Positions 1 through 5,728 of a stretch of 35,669 nt of DNA are shown in pieces. The stretch's first letter is position 1. Each line of letters starts with the position of its first letter. The position numbers and the translations under genes are program-made. The notes beneath the pieces were generated by a model that ran no database searches, had not been told where the DNA came from, and saw only the letters and a list, made by a program, of their open reading frames with translations. The DNA comes from Selenomonadaceae bacterium. GTDB taxonomy: Bacteria > Bacillota > Negativicutes > Selenomonadales > Selenomonadaceae. The stretch is taken from assembly GCA_017554235.1 (NCBI GenBank), contig JAFZIV010000033.1:1-35669 (forward strand), written 5' to 3'.

Positions 1-245
1 CCCCAAACATTGACAAAAATATACCTAGTGTCTAAAATGTACCTATCAGCGAGAACCAAGCTGAATAAAAAAGTTTTAATACCGGTGGCTCGCCGGGAAT
101 TCACGACTGTGGAGTGTTAAATAAACGTTAGTAGGTAAGCCGAGAACGGACACGATGAAGCAGTAAGACAGAATCGCGAGGTCTGTCCGATTCATCTTGA
201 CATGGACACAAAGGACTTTTGTCTACATGTGACTATGTTTTAAGT
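1..245 (+). mobile_element. Group II intron fragment (domains I-III), 3' truncated
   Basis: No protein is encoded here. The stretch around 85-235 has the look of the catalytic RNA of a bacterial group II intron: a CCGG..CCGG hairpin near 82-96, a conserved-looking segment at 110-150, a long nested stem (GATGAA paired with TTCATC, inner GACAG with CTGTC) resembling domain III, and a hairpin at about 200-230 (CATG..CATG) resembling the base of domain IV. Sequence and order match my memory of such introns; this is recognition, not an alignment. No intron-encoded reverse transcriptase, domain V or domain VI follows, so the copy is truncated near 245. A second intron of similar type begins at 35539 in the same orientation. 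The first 80 bases may also be intron domain I but are less recognisable. Confidence 0.55.
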
Positions 246-342
246 AGCAGCAGCAGTGTCAATGGATTAATTTTATATCGTTCAGGACGTTGGAAAAAAT
301 TTCTACTTGATAATATTAAATTAAATTTTTTCCTGCAAACTT

Positions 343-381
343 AAAAATCCTCCTCCGCTTTGGAAGAGGATAATTTTTTTT
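343..381 (-). terminator. Bidirectional terminator downstream of htpX
   Basis: ATCCTC..GAGGAT stem with an extra inner pairing (CC/GG) and a short GCTTT loop, flanked by a run of eight T on the + strand and by TTTTT on the - strand. It lies 23 bases after the htpX stop codon and can end htpX transcripts. Confidence 0.7.
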
Positions 382-403
382 GCAAAGTTTAATTGAAAAA
401 TTT

Positions 404-1294
404 TTACGCGGGAAGTCCAAGTACTGCCGCTTGTTCACGAAGGCGTGTAATTCTGTCTTCGGTGTCAGGGTGCGTTGAGAAGAGTCCTTTTAAAAATTTT
501 GTTGTACCGTCAAAAGGATTGATGATGAACATATGCGCGGTAGCTGTACTGGCATGTTCAATCGGTGCGCCTTGCAAAGTGTATCGTTCAATTTTCTGAA
601 GTGCACTTGCCAAATAATTTGGGTTGCCGCAAATTTCTCCGCCAGTTTTATCGGCGTCATATTCGCGTGAACGTGAAATTGCCATTTGGATAATTGAAGC
701 GGCAAGCGGTGCAATAATTATGGCGGCAATCATTCCAACAAAACCGCCGTTATCGTCGTCATCGCGAGTTCCGAAAATCGCGCCCCATTGCACGATACTT
801 CCAATCATTGAAATAACTCCTGCCATTGCGGCGGCGATTGTTCCGATTAAAATATCGCGGTGTTTGACGTGTGCCAATTCGTGACCAAGTACTCCGGAAA
901 GTTCGTTGTAGTCGAGATTTTTCATAATTCCTGTTGTCACGGCAACGGCGGCGTGTTCAGGATTTCTGCCCGTCGCAAAAGCGTTAGGAATTTCGCTATC
1001 AATAACATAAACACGCGGCATAGGCAATGCAGCCTTCTGCGTGAGATTTTTTACGATACCGTAAAGTTGTGGTGCGTCTGATTCGGAAATTTCACGAGCA
1101 TTATACATACTCAAAACTATTGAGTCACTTTTCCAGTAAGAGAAAAAATTCATCCCAACCGAAATTGCCAGCATAACAATTGCGCCGGTACTTCCTCCGA
1201 TAAGTTGACCGACCGCGACCATTATTCCCGTCATCAACGCCATTAATATTGCTGTCTTAAAAATATTCACGGTTAATCCCTCCGTTATCTTCAT
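404..1294 (-). CDS. htpX: HtpX-type membrane zinc metalloprotease (peptidase M48)
   Basis: Degrades misfolded or damaged membrane proteins at the cytoplasmic membrane. The chosen start (ATG at 1294, 296 aa) gives the usual HtpX N-terminus with two membrane segments at about residues 11-30 and 33-52. The zinc motif HELAH is at 138-142, two further hydrophobic segments lie at about 150-172 and 185-205, and the third zinc ligand is the Glu of SREYDAD (residue 211). An open frame continues 34 codons upstream of this ATG, but that part is not HtpX-like. AAAGGA lies 13 bases before the ATG, a slightly long spacing. The gene is alone on its strand with a hairpin terminator downstream. Family assignment is secure; the start is likely but not certain. 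Confidence 0.93.
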   Translation of the reverse strand: MKITEGLTVNIFKTAILMALMTGIMVAVGQLIGGSTGAIVMLAISVGMNFFSYWKSDSIVLSMYNAREISESDAPQLYGIVKNLTQKAALPMPRVYVIDSEIPNAFATGRNPEHAAVAVTTGIMKNLDYNELSGVLGHELAHVKHRDILIGTIAAAMAGVISMIGSIVQWGAIFGTRDDDDNGGFVGMIAAIIIAPLAASIIQMAISRSREYDADKTGGEICGNPNYLASALQKIERYTLQGAPIEHASTATAHMFIINPFDGTTKFLKGLFSTHPDTEDRITRLREQAAVLGLPA

Positions 1295-1825
1295 TATAAA
1301 TTCATTATCCTTTATAGTTGCGTTTGTTATAGTCAAACACATTTGAGAGGATAAACTCTCCGGCGTACTACACACCTCTATACGATTGTATAACAAAATC
1401 CCACTTTCGCGGAATCTGCCACTTTCGGACTACTTTTAACTTCTACTACAACCACCTTTCAGAAAAAATAGTCTGTCCCCCGACTCTACGTCAAAGTTGC
1501 CGTTCCATAATGTTATAGTGTCTTGCCCGAATCGAGCTATAATTTTGATTCACTGATAACGGAACTGAAAACTAAGCTTCAGCCACATCCTTCTTGGTGG
1601 TCTGTCATTCCTGAATCTTAAGTCGGTCAACATATAGAATACCATAAATGCCTATTTTTGGCTATAAAATTTCAATCCAAATATAATACGCTGTATTTTG
1701 TCAAACATTAAATTTTCCTTAAAATTTTTAATCCCAACTTAATTAATGCTCCTTGAAATATGGAAAATCATACGGTATAATTCAATCGCTGAAATTTTCA
1801 ACTTATTTTGTGGGGAGGTTTTTTG
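1295..1825. other. Noncoding gap, possible IS relic
   Basis: No convincing gene in 530 bases. At 1401-1432 the octamer CCACTTTC occurs twice with 10 bases between copies. Read on the - strand this looks like the repeated ends of IS21-family elements (recognition only, low confidence). The following 200 bases read on the - strand contain short broken open stretches that I cannot assign. Near 1685-1697 there is a small palindrome (AATAC-GCT-GTATT) just before the fruK promoter, a possible operator. The htpX promoter must lie in this gap, but I could not choose one. Confidence 0.35.
1698..1725 (+). promoter_or_regulatory. Probable fruK promoter
   Basis: TTGTCA (1698-1703), 16-base spacer, TAAAAT (1720-1725), about 100 bases before the fruK start. 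A 5-bp inverted repeat (AATAC/GTATT) lies immediately upstream and could bind a sugar-responsive repressor; that role is inference. Confidence 0.4.
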
Positions 1826-2734
1826 ATGATTTACACGGTAACTTTCAATCCTGCGATTGATTATATTATTCGTCTTGACAATTTTGAGACGGGCAAAATT
1901 AATCGCGTGACTTACGAGCAAGTACTCGGCGGCGGTAAGGGAATTAACGTTTCAATCGTGCTTGGCAACTTGGGACATAAGTCAACGGCGTTAGGTTTCC
2001 TTGCAGGCTTTACCGGCGAAGAAATTAAACGTCAACTTCGTACCTTCAACGCGGCTGATGATTTTGTACAACTCGACGAAGGTTTTTCGCGCATTAACGT
2101 AAAAGCTAAAGCCGATGTCGAAACTGAAATTAACGGTCAAGGTCCGAAAATCAGTGACGCTAAACGCGATGAACTTTTTGCAAAACTTGCCAAACTCGGC
2201 GAAGGCGATACTTTAGTTTTGTCAGGTTCAATTCCCAACACTTTGCCCGACGATATGTACGAAAGGACACTTGAGCCGTTACAAAATAAGGGCATTAGAA
2301 TTGTTGTCGACGCTGAAAAAGGTTTGCTCCTTAAAGTTTTGAAATTCCGTCCTTGGCTGATTAAACCCAATAATCATGAACTCGGCGATATGTTCGGTGT
2401 AAAACTTAAGACAAATGAAGAAATTGTCGAATATGCTAAAAAGTTGCAGGAAAAAGGCGCACGCAACGTTTTAATTTCAATGGCTGGCGACGGTGCAATT
2501 TTGTTGACGGAAGACGGAAAAGATTATTTTTCACCCGCTCCGAAAGGCAAATTGGTTAATTCGATTGGCGCAGGCGACTCAATGGTTGCAGGATTTATCG
2601 CTGGTTATAACGAATCAAACGGCGATTATCTTAAAGCTTTCCACATGGGTCTTGCTACAGGTTCGGCATCAGCATTTTCTGAAAATCTTGCGACACGTCC
2701 TGAAGTCGAAGCTCTGTTAAAGACACTCGAATAA
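1826..2734 (+). CDS. fruK: 1-phosphofructokinase (PfkB family)
   Basis: Phosphorylates fructose 1-phosphate, the product of the fructose PTS, to fructose 1,6-bisphosphate in the cytoplasm. The 302-residue protein has the PfkB-family pattern: N-terminal TFNPAIDYII, the first signature around GGGKGIN (35-41), and the ATP/catalytic motif NSIGAGDS near 245-252 with the predicted base Asp251. The start is ATG 1826, preceded by GGGGAGG at 1812-1817; an in-frame TTG at 1808 is upstream of the ribosome site and is rejected. PTS genes follow on the same strand, which fixes the substrate as fructose 1-phosphate rather than tagatose 6-phosphate, though that is inference from context. Confidence 0.93.
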   Translation: MIYTVTFNPAIDYIIRLDNFETGKINRVTYEQVLGGGKGINVSIVLGNLGHKSTALGFLAGFTGEEIKRQLRTFNAADDFVQLDEGFSRINVKAKADVETEINGQGPKISDAKRDELFAKLAKLGEGDTLVLSGSIPNTLPDDMYERTLEPLQNKGIRIVVDAEKGLLLKVLKFRPWLIKPNNHELGDMFGVKLKTNEEIVEYAKKLQEKGARNVLISMAGDGAILLTEDGKDYFSPAPKGKLVNSIGAGDSMVAGFIAGYNESNGDYLKAFHMGLATGSASAFSENLATRPEVEALLKTLE

Positions 2735-2751
2735 AATTTTGTAGTTATCTG

Positions 2752-2815
2752 CTTACGTGTAATGTGCGGTGCGTAGTGAATAATTACGCATTACGCATTA
2801 CGCATTGCGCATTAT
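2752..2815. repeat. Intergenic heptamer-repeat hairpin element
   Basis: From 2783 the sequence repeats every 7 bases (unit CATTACG, last copy CATTGCG). The right side (2799-2814) is an imperfect inverted copy of the left side (2760-2775), 13 of 16 positions matching, so the RNA would fold into a long hairpin. It fills most of the gap between fruK and the IIA-IIB gene. Similar 7-periodic hairpins occur at 4148, 5639, 23482 and 24348. Confidence 0.75.
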
Positions 2816-2831
2816 CTCAAAGGTGATTACA

Positions 2832-3710
2832 GTGAAAATTACAAACTTCATTTCAAAAAAATCCATAGCACTCAACGTTCATCCTGCAGATAAGCATGAA
2901 GCCATCGATATGCTGATTGATTTGCTGATGACGGCAGGAGCTATTAAGGACAAAGAAGTTGTACGCCGCGACGTTTTGTCAAGAGAGGCGCAGGGTTCGA
3001 CGGGACTCGCAAACGGATTAGCCACCCCGCACGCGCAGAATGCCGCCGTTAAAAAAGCGTCAATCTCTCTGATAACTGTTCCTGACGGCGTAAACTTCGA
3101 TTCGATTGACGGTAAACCTGCGCGGTTGATAGTTTTGTTGGCGGCACCGATTAAAGCCGGAGATGCCGCAATGACTGAAATGGGTCGTCTTGCCGTAATT
3201 TTGATGGACGAAGACTTTAGAGAATTGCTCATCAAGGCGAAGTCTGCCGACGAAGTTATTAAAATTATCGACGCTAAAGAAGCCGAGCGCAAAAAATCTG
3301 AAACGCCTGAAAAACAAATTTCGGCGGGACAAAAAATTATTGCGGTTACGGCTTGTCCTACAGGTATATCCTCTTCATTTATGGCGCGTGAAGCGTTGAA
3401 AAATGCCGCAGAAAAATTAGGAATTAATCTTCGCGTTGAAGTTCACGGCGCGGCGGGTGTCTACCATGCACTTACCGACGAGGAAATTAAAAACGCTGAT
3501 GCCGTAATTATCGCTGCAAGTAAAAAAGTTCCGCTGTCACGTTTCGACGGCAAGCCTATGCTTTCAACGTCAGTCGGTACAGGTATTCGCAAGCCTGAAC
3601 AACTTTTTGATAGACTTAAAGCAGGACAGGCGCAAGTCTTTCATGCCACCGAAGACGATGAGCCTTTCAGTTCCAAGCTTTATAAAAAAATCATGAGTAT
3701 TTTCTCATAA
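2832..3710 (+). CDS. Fructose-type PTS IIA-IIB protein lacking IIC
   Basis: Two phosphotransfer domains of the fructose PTS. The start is GTG 2832, preceded by AAAGGTG at 2819-2825 (292 aa); the open frame extends upstream but only into the heptamer repeat. The IIA domain (about 1-150) carries the expected phospho-His in LATPHA (His67). The IIB domain (about 166-265) carries the phospho-Cys in ACPTGI (Cys175). Two features differ from the full-length homologue at 5729: the residues after the Cys are SSFMA instead of HTFMA, and the protein stops at SSKLYKKIMSIFS, where the homologue continues into the membrane domain. It could phosphorylate a IIC supplied in trans, or be a truncated, diverged copy. 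It follows fruK, probably in one operon. Confidence 0.85.
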   Translation: MKITNFISKKSIALNVHPADKHEAIDMLIDLLMTAGAIKDKEVVRRDVLSREAQGSTGLANGLATPHAQNAAVKKASISLITVPDGVNFDSIDGKPARLIVLLAAPIKAGDAAMTEMGRLAVILMDEDFRELLIKAKSADEVIKIIDAKEAERKKSETPEKQISAGQKIIAVTACPTGISSSFMAREALKNAAEKLGINLRVEVHGAAGVYHALTDEEIKNADAVIIAASKKVPLSRFDGKPMLSTSVGTGIRKPEQLFDRLKAGQAQVFHATEDDEPFSSKLYKKIMSIFS

Positions 3711-3711
3711 T

Positions 3712-4131
3712 GTGGAAAGGAAGGTTTTAAATGTTAAAGTTCTCTACCCCCCCCGTGACATAGTGTCAGGATTCAAAACCATTGCAAAGATTTTCGTTTT
3801 GACTGCGGCAATTGTGTTGGTTACCAATGCTTCTACGTTCGCGTTTAGTTCCCAGCGTTATTCGTTTGGTCTTCTCAATCATACGGGAAAGACCATTACG
3901 GAAATTTGGGTATCTCCCAGCAGTTCTGTCGGAAAAAATGAGATCTGTGGATTTACAGGCTTTGTTAAAACTGGAGAATCTGACTTTGTTTCTTTTGACT
4001 CTCCCGGTACTTCGGAATGTGCTTTTCGCGTAATGTTCAGTGACGGTAGCGATTATACGTATGCCAAAGTAAATGTTTCTAAAATTGATTTTTTAACTTT
4101 AAACCATGACGGTACCATAGACTATAACTAA
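3712..4131 (+). CDS. Small secreted protein, member 1 (frame set by a C8 tract)
   Basis: Function unknown. It has a signal peptide (hydrophobic stretch FVLTAAIVLVTNAS, predicted cleavage near FAFS) and a mature domain of about 95 residues starting SSQRYSFGLLNHTGKTI, shared with the next three genes and probably beta-rich. The start is problematic. As sequenced, the open frame begins at GTG 3712, directly at the stop of the preceding gene and with no ribosome site. A good site (GGAAAGGAAGG, 3714-3724) precedes ATG 3731, but that ATG is in another frame and stops after ten codons. Between them lies a run of eight C (3747-3754); nine C would join ATG 3731 in frame to the signal peptide. It may be off, phase-variable or affected by a sequencing error. 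Confidence 0.75.
   Translation: MERKVLNVKVLYPPRDIVSGFKTIAKIFVLTAAIVLVTNASTFAFSSQRYSFGLLNHTGKTITEIWVSPSSSVGKNEICGFTGFVKTGESDFVSFDSPGTSECAFRVMFSDGSDYTYAKVNVSKIDFLTLNHDGTIDYN
3747..3754. repeat. C8 homopolymer, candidate phase-variation tract
   Basis: Eight consecutive C within an AT-rich region, 16 bases after ATG 3731. With eight C the ATG frame ends at TAG; with seven it ends at TGA; with nine it runs into the secreted protein. Poly-C slippage is an established phase-variation mechanism in other bacteria; here it is inferred. Confidence 0.5.
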
Positions 4132-4147
4132 GCATAGTCGCAATTAG

Positions 4148-4209
4148 TAAGTGAAAGTCGATAAGTGAAGGTGGCAGAAAAAATTTTCTGAACTTATCGC
4201 TTTTCAAAG
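4148..4209. repeat. Intergenic heptamer-repeat hairpin element
   Basis: Four consecutive 7-mers (TAAGTGA, AAGTCGA, TAAGTGA, AGGTGGC; 4148-4175). GATAAGT (4160-4166) pairs with ACTTATC (4192-4198), extended by TGAAA (4152-4156) pairing with TTTCA just after. Same style as the element at 2752 but with a different unit sequence. Confidence 0.55.
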
Positions 4210-4258
4210 ACAAAATTCGTAATTAATCTGATTTGTTTTTTGAAAGGAATGTTTAGTT

Positions 4259-4630
4259 ATGGCAAAGTATCTTAGTGTATTGTTTGTTACGGCGGCTTTG
4301 TTGGTGTCGTCAATCGTCCCTGCTTATGCGATGAGTTCCCAGCGTTATTCGTTCGCAGTTCTTAACAAAACAGGCAAGACTATCAGGGGCATTTTCGTAA
4401 GTCCTTCTATGGGTTTTGATGGTGACGAAAGCGTAGGCTCTACCGATACGGTTAAATCTGGTGAATCAACGTATGTATCTTTTGACGTTATTGAAGGCGC
4501 AAAAAAATATAATCTCCGTGTAGTTTTTACCGACGGCGATGCAACTTATTATAACAACGTCAATGCTGCCAATACCGATTGGATAACTCTTAAATCCGGC
4601 GGTAGATTTTCATATGATTTTGAGATGTAG
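4259..4630 (+). CDS. Small secreted protein, member 2
   Basis: Unknown function, 123 aa. The signal peptide covers about residues 1-24 (hydrophobic VLFVTAALLVSS, cleavage expected after AYA). The mature part begins SSQRYSFAVLNKTGKTI, nearly the same as member 1, and includes VSPS and a later LRVVFTDG motif, as in the other members. Start ATG 4259 has GAAAGGA 10 bases upstream. It lies in the same direction between two PTS genes. Likely exported across the inner membrane; whether it reaches the surface cannot be seen. There are no Cys residues, no enzyme-like motif and no lipobox. Confidence 0.85.
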   Translation: MAKYLSVLFVTAALLVSSIVPAYAMSSQRYSFAVLNKTGKTIRGIFVSPSMGFDGDESVGSTDTVKSGESTYVSFDVIEGAKKYNLRVVFTDGDATYYNNVNAANTDWITLKSGGRFSYDFEM

Positions 4631-4740
4631 AGTACCAGCAAAGCGAGTTAATTAAAAAGATTATGAGTTTTTCTCATAAAATCCGTGTAATGCGGCAAGT
4701 TGGTTGTTCATTTAGTGTTTTTAGGAAAGGGTGTTTTGTA

Positions 4741-5094
4741 ATGACAAAGTCACTTCGTATTTTTGTGTTGACGGTAGCGTTGATGTTAGCCGCCAGCGTC
4801 CCGGCTTTGGCTGAGACGGTTGACTTCGTACTTGTCAATAACACTGGATCGGCAATTTTTAACGTCTACATCGCGCCTAGCGAATCTGATCAGTGGGGCG
4901 AGGACGTTCTCGGGGACAGCGGAACAATTTCTGCGGGTGAGTCGCACACGATGAGAGGCGGAGATTCCGACGTACGTTACTGGGACATAAGAGTTGTGTT
5001 TGATAATGAAGTTTATTACGATCTTCAAAATATCGATCTCTTCACAGTCAGTCGCATTATCGTAAATGCTGATGGTACGTACAATTATCAATGA
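4741..5094 (+). CDS. Small secreted protein, member 3
   Basis: Unknown function, 117 aa, from ATG 4741 with AGGAAAGGG at 4723-4731. The open frame extends to 4663, but the extra 26 codons have no ribosome site and come before the signal peptide. Signal peptide at about 1-25 (IFVLTVALMLAAS, cleavage after ALA). The mature part reads VDFVLVNNTGSAIFNVYIAPSES and later YWDIRVVFDN, aligning with members 1, 2 and 4. This member has the WGEDVLG motif that I associate with a widespread uncharacterised family of small secreted proteins (recognition, not a search). A TTATGAG-TTTTT-CTCATAA hairpin lies upstream at 4662-4680, resembling one at the stop of the IIA-IIB gene. Confidence 0.87.
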   Translation: MTKSLRIFVLTVALMLAASVPALAETVDFVLVNNTGSAIFNVYIAPSESDQWGEDVLGDSGTISAGESHTMRGGDSDVRYWDIRVVFDNEVYYDLQNIDLFTVSRIIVNADGTYNYQ

Positions 5095-5141
5095 TAGAAA
5101 AACAATTTGTAAATCTTTGGCTGATATTCAGAGGATGTGCT

Positions 5142-5256
5142 AGCGGGCGGTGCGACTGTTAATAAACTTATGCCCGCTCCTCTTTTGAGGGAAATTAACT
5201 GAAAGGCGGTGAAGAGCGCGGATTTCTCCCCACAACTAAAAGGGGATTCGCCGCGC
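5142..5256 (+). promoter_or_regulatory. Structured leader before secreted protein 4
   Basis: Three hairpins in a row. AGCGGGC (5142-5148) pairs with GCCCGCT (5172-5178). CCTC-TTTT-GAGG spans 5179-5190. GCGCGG (5216-5221) pairs with CCGCGC (5251-5256), enclosing TCCCC/GGGGA (5227-5231 with 5242-5246). The last ends seven bases before the ATG at 5264, with no ordinary Shine-Dalgarno after it, so translation may depend on RNA structure. The first could instead end transcription of the previous gene, but it lacks a T run. Confidence 0.4.
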
Positions 5257-5263
5257 AGGTTTT

Positions 5264-5626
5264 ATGAAAAATTTCAAAGTAATCCCTATTCTCGCGTTGA
5301 CTTTCCTTTTTGTATGTGGAGTAGTCAGCGCAGTTTCTGCCAAAAGTGATTTCCGGATTCACAATGAAACCCGTTACACTATGACGCGAATTTACGTCTG
5401 TCCTAATGGCAGAAGTTATTCTTCACAACAAAACAGTCATGCCATCCCAAGCGGCAAAACTTTTGTATTGGGTAATCTCCCTGTAAGCAGAAGTGATAAA
5501 TACTGGAATATCAAGATAGTTCTTTCCAACGGCAAAAGTTACGAGTGGAAGAAAGAAAATCTTTATTCCCACGATGATATGACGATTTACTTCAAAGGCT
5601 CAAGAATTTATGCCGATTGGAATTAA
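5264..5626 (+). CDS. Small secreted protein, member 4
   Basis: Unknown function, 120 aa. Signal peptide at about 1-26 (IPILALTFLFVCGVVSA, cleavage near VSA). The mature domain follows the family layout (FRIHNETRYTMTRIYVCPNG, then KYWNIKIVLSNGKSYEW) but is the most diverged and is rich in Lys/Arg. It contains one mature-part Cys (in YVCPNG) where the others have Ser or Ala. No good ribosome site precedes the ATG; a GC-rich hairpin ends seven bases before it. It is the last of four family members lying between the two PTS genes. Confidence 0.83.
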   Translation: MKNFKVIPILALTFLFVCGVVSAVSAKSDFRIHNETRYTMTRIYVCPNGRSYSSQQNSHAIPSGKTFVLGNLPVSRSDKYWNIKIVLSNGKSYEWKKENLYSHDDMTIYFKGSRIYADWN

Positions 5627-5638
5627 TTTTGCTTAAAT

Positions 5639-5691
5639 CGACGGTTAATTGCTGATAACTAGCCACTGATATTCGGCAATTAAATTCGTCG
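5639..5691. repeat. Intergenic heptamer-repeat hairpin element
   Basis: TTAATTGC (5645-5652) pairs perfectly with GCAATTAA (5676-5683), and outer CGACG (5639-5643) with CGTCG (5687-5691). The loop holds three 7-mers, CTGATAA, CTAGCCA, CTGATAT (5652-5672). It sits between secreted protein 4 and the fructose permease gene. Confidence 0.6.
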
Positions 5692-5728
5692 TTAAGAAAT
5701 AAAAAATTTTATGAAGGGAAGTGATTTG

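Noticed and set aside
1739-1921. 60-codon open frame on the - strand over the fruK start
   Set aside because: Overlaps the fruK ribosome site and start, with no own ribosome site.
2783-2814. Tandem CATTACG copies as a possible CRISPR or origin iteron array
   Set aside because: The unit is too short, the array too small, and it forms a hairpin like the other heptamer elements; no replication genes are nearby.
5150-5156. GTGCGAC, identical to a group II intron 5' end
   Set aside because: It lies inside the loop of a hairpin and the following 100 bases do not fold like intron domain I.
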